Shown: piece by piece, positions 55,066 to 64,000 of the stretch
How positions within the stretch are numbered: the first letter of the stretch is position 1
Layout: every line of letters starts with the position of its first letter
Origin: Cryptomeria japonica
Taxonomy: Eukaryota > Streptophyta > Pinopsida > Cupressales > Cupressaceae
DNA length: 64,000 nucleotides
Reading direction: 5' to 3'
Assembly (NCBI RefSeq): GCF_030272615.1
Contig: NC_081412.1
Location: forward strand, 547,304,488 to 547,368,487
The notes under the pieces: generated by a model
The model's input: the letters and a program-made list of their open reading frames with translations, nothing else
What the model was told of the DNA's origin: nothing
Database searches by the model: none
Program-made: the position numbers and the translations under genes

Positions 55066-56639
55066 GATAGACAAAGAGTTAAAATTAATAACCCCAAGAA
55101 GAATTTTAGGCTTGTAAGCCCACCATATTGACTAACTTTTTGAAGGGTTTTGCAGATACTAATCTTTGTTGTAGGTCCAAAGGAAATAGAATAGATTTTT
55201 GATCTATTTTCAAAGTTTTTTCTTTTTGTTACAAAGGGACTTAAAAAGAATTCACCTTTCATTTTGCAAAAAAGGGTCTTAAAAAGAACATCACACTTCA
55301 ATTTTTTCAAGGATAAAAGGGAACCTCATCTTTGGATTAGTGCTTTAAAAATATTCTCATCTTTCTTTTCTTGCAAAGGGCTAAAAAGAACAATAAACAT
55401 AACCTTTGCTTTTACATGTATATCACACTTATCTTGGTGCAATCTAAAAAGAACAGGCAAATTTCATTTCTTGTTACAAAGGGTAAAATGAATAGCCACA
55501 TTCTATTTTATAAGGCAAAAAGAACAAGCCATCTTTTGTTTCTCAATTTCAAGTTCTTTTTGCAAAGTTTTCCAAAATTCTCAAGATTCATAATTGCAGT
55601 TTTTGATTCACGATTTTATTTTGTTGACTAGGTTTTATTTCAAAAAAGATTTTCAAGGTTCAAACATTGTGATTTAAAAAAACAACAACTCATCATTTCT
55701 AGCTTGGATAAAAAGAACACCGTGATTGTTAGAGCAACACCTCCAAGTAGCAATTAGATCATATTGAAATGAAGGGATAAAAGGAACAAAACTTGTCTAC
55801 CATGCTTCGAAAGTGATAGGTATATGCTCTCCCCTTAATTGGGTGATAAAAAAGCCAAAATCACTCTTTACTTGCTTTATTTTTTCTCGCAAATAAAATA
55901 AAACCTTTAGCAAGCTTGCCCTCCCAAGAAGCCCATAAGGCTGGTGAGAGGGGAACAACCTAAGTGGGGAATGGCTAACACCAATTATTCCAACCCACTA
56001 TAATCAAATGTGGATATAATGAAAATAATGTCCAACAATTTTTCTCATTTATTAGCCTTCCCCTGGTATCCTTGAGATACGTAAATCCTTTGTTCTAAAG
56101 GTTGGAAAGCCTCCTAAGGGAGTTTATCATTGAAGACCAAAAAATAGCCAAGTACTAAAAAGCTTTAAGAGTAGAAGCCTCACTGAGTCAATTATCCAAA
56201 CATTTCTAATATCATAGTGCAAGGGTGGGGAACAATCTGCCCCCAAAACACTCATCATACATCTCCCAAGAAAACGATCCAATTGAGAAGCAATTGTCTT
56301 TGGTTCAACTTCTGGAAAAAGGCAAAAAAATGGGTGCACCTTAGGGTGTGACAAGGTTATTTGAGCTGAAGGAGTATCATGATGTGAGCTATTGATATTA
56401 TTAATGACCCTTGAGATTAAAAAGTCTAATTGGTGTGTCTTCTTATTCAAAATCTAGTAAAAACAATGAGGATTTGAAAATATCCTAAAGAACATACACT
56501 TGATGTTTAAATTAGAAACAAATCTACCATTGTGCTCATGATTTCTTACTGTGTTCTTGTCAAAATCACAAAAACATCCTGCAAAAATTCAACAAATTAG
56601 AAAAATCATCCAAAAATTTGGAAAAATAAGAAAATCTAT
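55066..56639 (+). other. E7 leader, no coding match
   Basis: Between the repeat blocks I see AAAAGAACA words recurring at irregular spacing (55240-55740) and nothing recognisable as protein. Likely untranslated leader of E7. Confidence 0.5.
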
Positions 56640-56642
56640 AGA

Positions 56643-56815
56643 GTTGCGCATTTGATTATTTATTTGGTGCATATGATCATTATTCTGTTGCATTTGATAA
56701 TTTATTTGGTGCATTTGATCATTTATCTTACGCATATGATCACTATTCTAGTGCATTTGACACTGTCTCTAGTGCATTCAAAAGATATTTTAGTGCATTT
56801 ACTTTGGCATATATG
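56643..56815 (+). repeat. E7 21-base tandem repeat, block 2
   Basis: Seven or eight copies of a related unit (TTGGTGCATTTGATCATTTA), same 21-base period as block 1 but with GCATTTGATCA rather than GCTTTTGACA as its core. It lies about 1.6 kb downstream. Confidence 0.8.
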
Positions 56816-57549
56816 AGATAGAGAGCATTTCCAAGCAGATTTTGAAAAATCCAAAATTTGATCTGGATACCCTTTTTTGCCTTCTTTTAGGTTCAATTGT
56901 CACAGACAAACTTTTCTAAGCCAAAATAAACTATTTTTTAACAAGTGATCCAAATTTTCCTTTCAACAATACACAAATCAAATTCACACTTGAATTTTTC
57001 AAGTTAGTCAAATCAATTAAGTTTCTATATCAAGATATATCAATTCCAATCAAGAAACTTCATTAATCATTTGATGCACCTAGTCACATCAATAGGAAAA
57101 CATCGACCCTACTATTTCGACTTAGTAAACTTGAGTCAATCAAATAAAGTATTTGCAATAAAAACATCTTCTCAAAAACAAACCACAACTTTGATTGCTT
57201 GTATGACCACCCCTCATCATTTAAAGAGGAATAATCTTATTCAAAAGATGGTCAATCATAAAGAAAATAATATTTCTTTACATCAACCACAAACTCTTGC
57301 TAAAACATTGAACATTCCTATATCGATTTCAGAATTATTTACATGGTCATGGAACTGAATTTGATGAAGAGCCTCTAAAAACTCATGCCTTTGAACAAAG
57401 ATCCATGTTATCACATCTCAATAAAAGTGGGAAAATCAACTTGTCTTATTTACCTCAACAACAAATCACCTATTAAATCACAATCAGATCATTCACATGC
57501 CCATTTTAACTAGAGCTCAAAAACTTAAAGAGAGGGAGATATAAACTTC

Positions 57550-59030
57550 ATCAAACATGGGAGGGAGAGAAGAAAAACCCTTTTACACAAGGTATCAAGA
57601 TGTCAAAATAGAAGACATAAGCGAGAAATTAGTCTAAGAGGCCCCACAAAACCCTAAGTTCCAAAAATCTATGGAAAAATCTTCTAGAAAATGACAAGGA
57701 AAAGTATCTTCTAATGTTGAATAGTCATGGTTCCAAACTATTCGATGATTTTGATGCTAGAAAAATAGAAGCTGAGTCAAGTACCAATAACAACAATCCA
57801 TTGAATGCCTTAACACAACATATCCAAGCTCTTCAACAACAAATGTAAGACATAAAAAGGGGAACAACAAGGAAATATACCTTAGAAGACATTTTCCCCT
57901 ATCCATTTGATCGAACTATAAACATGATACCATTTCCACCAAATTATGAAATTTCAAGGTACAACAAATATAATGGAAATCTGACCCACAAGATTATGTG
58001 AGGGAATTTTGTACTGATTCTAGAATTTGCGCATAACAAGACTTACTTAATGATGTTGTTTCTAGGAAGTTTAAGTGGACGAAGCATAGAATGGTTCTCA
58101 AAACTCCCATCCGATATTAGGACATTCAACGAGCTAGTAGATAAATTTATGTCTCAATACTCATACAATATTCAAAATGAAGTCAACATGCTTGACTTAT
58201 GCAATATTAAACAGAAAAATGGTGAATACTTTCTTAGCTTCTTGCAAAGGTGGCAAAGATTGTTTGCTAGTACCCTCATCTTGTACCATAAATGGAAAAG
58301 ATAGACATTTTTATTAATACTTTAAATGATGAAATGAGTTATCAGCTCCAATTACAATGTCCACCAACTTTTCAAAAGATGATCGAGAATGGTCTCAAAA
58401 TTGAGGAGGCTTGAGCCTTTACAAAGAAAGAACCGGTTCTTCCAACAATTACAACAATTTCAGTAACAAAGACAAATCCAAATTCTGGACAAGGAACACA
58501 AACATTTTAAATGATGGTGTAGTAGATGCACATACAATAAAACCAAAACAACCGGTGTTGAACTTATTCATAAATACACCCCCAAATCATCCAAATAACA
58601 TGCAATCTAAATTATCCTTTACACCATATCGAACAAAATTCACACCTTTGGGGAAATCACTTGAGTCGGCATTCAAAGAGCTCTTGGCAAACAAGCTCAT
58701 AACATTTCCTAATACATGATATTTTGACCCACAAGTCAAACCATTATGGTGGAATGACATGTATCATTGTGAGTATCATAGAAGAAAAGGTCATAGAACT
58801 AATGACTACCAAAGATTGAAAAACCTAGTTCAAGATAAACTTGACAAAGGTGATATAATGGTAGAGGGACATAAAACAAATGATGATCATGACGCATTTA
58901 AAAATCCTCTTCCAAATTATCAAAAGGGAGAACCATCAAATGAAAAAGGAAATCATGTGAATTATATCTATGATAATGTTATCAATCACATTTCCAGACA
59001 ACTAGATAAATGTCATCAAGATCAATGATA
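57550..59030 (+). mobile_element. E7 gag region
   Basis: The stretch MLFLGSLSGRSIEWFSKLPS, then FNELVDKFMSQYSYN and LCNIKQKNGEYFLSFLQRW (58050-58270), is the retrotransposon gag core. YHCEYHRRKGHRTNDYQRLK at 58760 is the variant zinc finger seen in Tat-type gag. Confidence 0.85.
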
Positions 59031-59339
59031 AACAAGAACATAGACCCGTCAATGTAACCACACGAGCTCAATCCAAGTTTGTATTAAAAGGAAGCACATC
59101 CAAAACAAATCCTCGGTTAAATTAGTACAACTTGATAGATCAATTAAAAAATAAACCTACCCAAATATCAATACTTGAGCTTCTAAAAATCTCTCTAGTG
59201 CACAAAGACATTCTAGAAAGGTCTCTTGTAGACACTTCAACACCAACCAATTTAGATATTGATCAATTTTAAGCCATGGTGGGACATTTAACTTTTCCTC
59301 ACACTTTGTCATTTTTTGAGCATGATGATGTCTCCTTGA

Positions 59340-59659
59340 GTCATCCACATAACAATCCCCTCCATATTGAAGTTCTAGTCTACAAACACTGAATCAAACA
59401 CGTACTAATAGATAGAGGAGCTGACCTAAATATATGTACCTCAAAGCTAATCCATGCATTGGGTTTCTATGAAGATGATATATATCCAAAGAATAAAATA
59501 ACCATCAAAGCATATGATGATGAAGAGAGATCCTCAGAAGGACTAGTGGTCTTAACCATCAGAGTGGGACCAATTCAGAAGCATACTATTTGCCAAGTCT
59601 TGGACATAGACTTGTCCTACAACATACTATTGGGTCAACCTTGGATCCATGAAATGTAG
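59340..59659 (+). mobile_element. E7 protease region
   Basis: An aspartic-protease-like run: GADLNICTSKLIHALGF, then KITIKAYDDEERSSEGLVVL and ILLGQPWIHEM. The last is the usual end (LLGRPWIH) of Ty3 proteases. Confidence 0.8.
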
Positions 59660-59856
59660 GCAGTACCATCCACATACCACCAATGTGTAAAAGGTCCAAG
59701 AAATCATGGAGATGACACCTCCCAAAAATATCAATCAATTAAGATCTCTACAAGGAAGTTTGAAATCAATCACAAGATTCATCACACAACTGGCTAACAA
59801 ATGCCTACCTTTCACCCATCTACTACACAAAAATGTTCCTTTCAAATGGGAGTAAA

Positions 59857-60957
59857 TGTTGGCATGAGATGCTTCATTGATCATCATTTGTTTTCATTGA
59901 TGGCAACTAGCATCTAGTGAGTTAGATATCCAATATGAAGTTCGTGATTCCATCATTCCAAAATATTTATTGAGGTTTAGTGAGGTCCGGTAAGAAGAAT
60001 AGTGTAACCAACAAAGTGTGCAGTTTACTAGTCAACAGATTATTTAGGTTAATTATTTTTCTTTTTGAATCTAGGAGATGTTTTGAGGATATGCAATTCA
60101 CCTTATTCCAAGTTTGTGGCCTTCAGTGTTAAGTTTGGTGTTGGTTTGAAGATTTGGTAGGCCATTTTTCTAGTATAATAGTGTTTTGGTGTAGTAACGT
60201 GTAACGATTTGTTGTGAAGATTGTTTAGAGTAATTTTGATGATTATTTGTGTGTTCAAGGCTGATGAGATGACATATGGGAATCATTTGGACATCTGGTT
60301 TTGGTTTGGATAGTTGTTTTTGCATCAGTTTAAGTCAACTTGGAGTACACGTTTCATGTTGCATGTTATGCGGTTTTTAGGCCGACATGGAATTGATCTA
60401 ATTTGATGATGTGGATATATTAGTCTGATTGATATGATCATTTGGGATAGTTTTCATGTTAGAGAAAGTGTGTATGAGCGATTGTGTGTAGTTTCACTTG
60501 TGCAGTTGAGAGATCTATTCTTTGGTATGTGACAGAGCATAGCATAATAGAGCAGAGAGACAGAACAATGGTAGAAGACCTTTCGTGCTTAACTAGAACT
60601 ATAATCAAGCATTTGGAGATGTTATTCTTTTAGTTCATTTAATCTGTATTATTGTCTGATCCTTGTAAGGCGGTGAGCTCTAGGAAGTGTGCTTGAATGC
60701 ACGTGCATTCCCCTCTTGTAATATTATTATACCCTTGATCACATTATTTAATATTATGGGTTCCAATCCCACCGTGGTTTTTCCCTTAACTTGGTTTCCA
60801 CATAAAAATATTGGTGTTATGGTGTTGATGATCTTAGCTTTGTGTTTCTGCATTTTCTTTACTCCATTTTCATAATGTGGTTATATGATTAGGTTATTAA
60901 AGTCAATTTTATTGAACACTAATTCACCCCCCTCTCAATGTTCCCTTAATTCTAACA
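59857..60957 (+). mobile_element. E8: solo Copia-type LTR in E7
   Basis: 1101 bases, TGTTGGCATGAGATGC to TTAATTCTAACA, with exact target duplication GTAAA at 59852-59856 and 60958-60962. It has the C-run near its end and the leader box at about 60770-60800. It is the same family as the E0 LTR and shows that LTR in unsplit form. Recent enough for its duplication to be intact. Confidence 0.93.
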
Positions 60958-60962
60958 GTAAA

Positions 60963-61703
60963 GATATGAAGAATAATTCGATCAGTTAAAGCAGTATCTC
61001 ATGAATCCACTCATATTGGTGCCACCAATAGGCAGACAACCACTTCTACTATATATCAGCTACTGAGGTATCTTTAGGATCTTTTCTAGCACAAGAGGAT
61101 TCTATAGGCAAAGAAAGGGTCATCAACTACATTAATAGGACATTGAGTGGTTATGAACAAAACTACACATTCATCAAAAAAGCTTGTCTATTTGTAGTGT
61201 TTGCATCCCAAAAGTTGTGACATTATATGTTAGCTCACATAATAAATCTAATAGCAAAGATAGATCCCTTGAAATATCTACCCAGTAAGGCCACTCTAGT
61301 TGGTCTACTCACAAAATGGGTAACTATTTTGAGCGAGTTTGACATTCATTATATGGACAGAGGAGCCATTAAAGGCCAAGCAATATTAGATCAATTAGTC
61401 GAAGCACCATTACTAGTCAATAATCAACTACATATTGAATTTATAGATACCAATGTTCTAGTAGTTACAACACAATCATGGGTACTATATTTTGATGGAT
61501 CTTACACCCAACATGGATCAGGTGTTGGAATCCTATTTGTCACTCCTCATGGACACACAATCCCAAGATCCTGCAGGCTGATGTTCCCTTGCACAAACAA
61601 TATAGAAGAATATGAAGCACTGGTCACTGGCATCAAGGTGGCAATAGAGTGGAACATCATAGAGTTATTAGTCTACGGAGACTCTCAGTTGGTCATCAAT
61701 TAG
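60963..61703 (+). mobile_element. E7 RNase H and archaeal-type RNase H region
   Basis: First an RNase H linked to RT: AQEDSIGKERVINYISRTLS and KKACLFVVFASQKLRHYMLA. Then a second: WVLYFDGSYTQHGSGVGILF, RLMFPCTNNIEEYEALVTGI and LLVYGDSQLV (61480-61700), the archaeal-type RNase H known in Tat elements. Confidence 0.87.
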
Positions 61704-62099
61704 GTAAATTATGACTATCAAAAAAGGGATGACAAGTTGATGTCGTACAATAAAATAATGGATGATTTTAAGAAATATTTTGTTGAGATCAAGTTTGATA
61801 AAATTCTAAGACTTGACAACAAAGTTGTAGATGCCATGGCAACCATCACTTCTCTTCTACAAATTCCAATAAAGCAGAGTCCTTATGAGTTCCTGCTGGA
61901 ACATTAATTGGTTTCTCCTACCTATGATAATCCCGATATCCAAGTCATATGCCACCTAGTTGGTTATGAATCTCCAATCTATGGGAAGATATATACCTAC
62001 CTAAAAGACAATACCTTTCCACTTGATCTATCCCGAAATCAAACATGAAATTTCATCTGTCAAATAACCCATTATACCCTAACAACTAATATACTTATC

Positions 62100-63232
62100 G
62101 ATGAGGTCTTGATGGTACTCTCCTTAGGTTTCTTGAAAGTAGTGAATTTGAAATGGCCTTACAAGAGGTTCACGAGGGTATTTGTGGTACACATTCAGGT
62201 GGTCCTACTCTAGCCAAGAAAATTTTGAGACTGGGATACTATTGGCCGAACATGGAAAAAGAATCCTATCAATTTGCTAAGAAGTGTCAGAAATGCCAAA
62301 TCCATTGGAATCTTATACTCGCACCAGCATAGGATATATGACCATTCACAACATCATGGTCATTCTATCAATGGGGACTCAACCTCCTGGGTAAGATCCA
62401 TCCCTCCTCAAATGGACACAAGTTCATAATCACAACCACTAAGTATTTCAAAAAATGGATCGAAGTTGTTCCATTAACCACTATTACTGGCAAACAAATA
62501 TACTCCTTTATCTTGAACTATATTATCTATCAGTATGACATTCCTAGTTCCATTATCACTAATAATGGTAGACCCTTCAAAAACCAAGATGTGCAAGAAC
62601 TTTACCAAAGATTCCATATCCAACATTGTTTCTCTACACCTTATTATCCTCAAGGGAATGACCAAGATAAAGCATCAAATAAAACCATTTTCAAAATCCT
62701 AAAGAAAACAGTGAACAATGCGGGCCGTGATTGGCATGTCTAATTAAATCATGCCTTATGGGCATACCAAACTAGTATCCACACCCCTACTGGACCTACA
62801 CCATATGCACTTGTCTATGGTTTGGAATCCATCTTACCTATTGAGGTCAAAATACCATCTCTTAGAGTATTATTGAAAGGACTCATCCCAGATGAGGAAT
62901 ATAGAGTAAATAGACTACAAGAAATGGAACTATTAAATGAATACCACCAACATGTTTTTGATCATCTAAAAGCATATCAATAATGGATGTCTAGAAGCTA
63001 TAATCACAAAGTGAAGCCAAGAATGTTTCAGGTTGGAGACTTGGTACTGAAAGAGAATCCTCGCAATCAATAGGATCAACAAAAGAAGGGAAAATTTGAA
63101 CCAAATTGGTTAGGTCCGTTCATCATTATAAGACCATATGGATCTGGAGCATATCAACTATCTACATCAGAATGGGATTAGTTTGACAAACCTATCAACA
63201 TCATTCATCTCAAAAGATTCTACACCTAACTT
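62100..63232 (+). mobile_element. E7 integrase region
   Basis: HEGICGTHSGGPTLAKKILR and YYWPNMEKESYQFAKKCQKC form the zinc-binding part; KYFKKWIEVVPLTTITG, NNGRPFKNQDVQELY and FSTPYYPQGNDQ the core; FEPNWLGPFIIIRPYGSGAY and HLKRFYT the end. Confidence 0.87.
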
Positions 63233-63239
63233 ACCTAAT

Positions 63240-64000
63240 GCATGGAAAATCAAATAAAAATTTAAAAAAGAATGAAAATACAAAAAAATCAAAACAAAAA
63301 AAGGTGCAATAAACGCAAGTAGTGAAAACCTAGCAACAGGAGCTATTTATGATTAATTGTCTCTTCTATCTATTAGTACATATATTGTATATCCATGTTT
63401 TCCTATTATTATCCATCTCTATAAAAAGTTCTTGTATGTACCTCAAGTATCATAGTAAATATCTTGCCATGGCTTGGTGACCATCGTATATATCCATAAT
63501 AAAAGGTTGTGTCTAGATTGCGGGAAAATCCCTAAAATCAGTGGATGCAATTCACTTTGATATTACACAAAAAACATCCAAATAAAGGATACATGTGCAT
63601 CAAACAAGGATCACACAAATCAATATTGAACATTGAAACCAAATTCCCAAACACTCGCAAGTAGAATCCAAAGCGAAACCAAGCTAAAATACACTAGCAT
63701 GATGGTTTTATCTAACAAGTGGCATAAATAAACATGAATGTTTATCTATGGTAGTTTGATTTTTAGTATCATGTCTCTTGAGAAACTCAAGGATGTCTCA
63801 AAACTAGAGAAGCAAGGAAGGGGTTTGATATTTTTCTTTGATTACTATCTATGAGTGAATCCTTAATACTATACAAATTTTCCGTAAGATGTGATCGGTA
63901 ACACATCATCAAGGATATTTCAGATTTGTATAGAATAAAGGTTAACTCTTGTGTGTTTAATGCTAACAACACTCAAGTCGTCTTGGTTCAATTATACCTC
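63240..64000. other. E7 3' untranslated DNA, nothing recognised
   Basis: After the integrase end there is A-rich sequence and no further domain. Neither an LTR start nor a target duplication is visible before the window ends. Confidence 0.5.

Larger units (their letters stand above)
52059..64000 (+). mobile_element. E7: Ty3 element of Tat type, runs off the window
   Basis: LTR 52059-54719 (with a solo LTR inside), primer site TTTTGGCACCCACTATGGGG at 54721 on, a 3 kb leader with two blocks of 21-base repeats, then gag, protease, RNase H, a second archaeal-type RNase H, and integrase in that order. The second RNase H between the first and integrase marks the Tat/Ogre group. A solo Copia LTR lies in pol. 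The 3' LTR is not in the window. Broken in many places, fairly old. Confidence 0.85.

Noticed and set aside
54711-55070. A membrane-protein-like frame with many LLxLLTxLL segments
   Set aside because: It is an alternative frame of the 21-base repeat; the periodicity explains the hydrophobic pattern.

Overview
This window looks like nuclear DNA of a land plant, most likely a seed plant with a large, repeat-choked genome. I see no intact host protein-coding gene. Two things point to a plant nucleus. First, bases 1 to about 5850 are decayed plastid DNA (rpl23, rpl2, trnK 3' exon, psbA, trnI-CAU, trnH-GUG, rpl16, rpl14, ycf1). Second, almost everything else is layered LTR retrotransposons of plant Copia and Ty3 types. 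A gymnosperm would fit the low gene density and the psbA/trnI-CAU/trnH adjacency, but I cannot prove it from sequence alone. Layout: 1-5850 plastid-derived mosaic; 5851-6949 an AT-rich Ty3-type LTR; 6950-7420 a short exon-like open stretch; 7421-28978 a minus-strand element (called E0 here), of which only the gag-like part and one LTR remain. That LTR has been split by three later insertions: a 17 kb minus-strand element (E1, 8750-25934), a solo LTR (E3, 26079-27141) and a 960-bp MITE (27483-28442). E1 itself carries a composite insertion in its 3' LTR (9078-11925, a long LTR joined to a TRIM-like miniature) and a complete plus-strand element (E2, 14952-22421) in its coding part. A second TRIM-like miniature lies at 28983-29354, followed by a worn chromovirus-like Ty3 relic (29390-30830) and about 2 kb of unassigned AT-rich DNA. 

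From 33075 to 50809 lies a plus-strand element (E4) inserted in a CT microsatellite. It contains a minus-strand Copia element with recognisable gag, protease, integrase, reverse transcriptase and RNase H (E5, 36274-43859) and, sharing its LTR, part of a second copy (E6, 43860 to about 46855). 50810-52058 holds several exon-like blocks of unknown identity on the minus strand. 52059 to the window end is a Ty3 element of the Tat type with two RNase H domains (E7), interrupted by two solo LTRs (52644-53879 and E8 at 59857-60957). 

The most interesting pattern is a family of at least four elements (E0, E1, E2, E4) with the same two-gene plan: a coiled-coil, multi-zinc-knuckle gag-like ORF1, then a conserved purine tract. 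In E1, E2 and E4 a large ORF2 of unknown role follows; E0 keeps only ORF1 and the tract. I recognise no polymerase or integrase in any of them. Their 3' purine tract, LTR start, LTR end and primer site match those of the pol-bearing Copia element E5, which suggests they are non-autonomous partners that borrow the enzymes of an E5-like element. All mobile elements here are treated as fossils.
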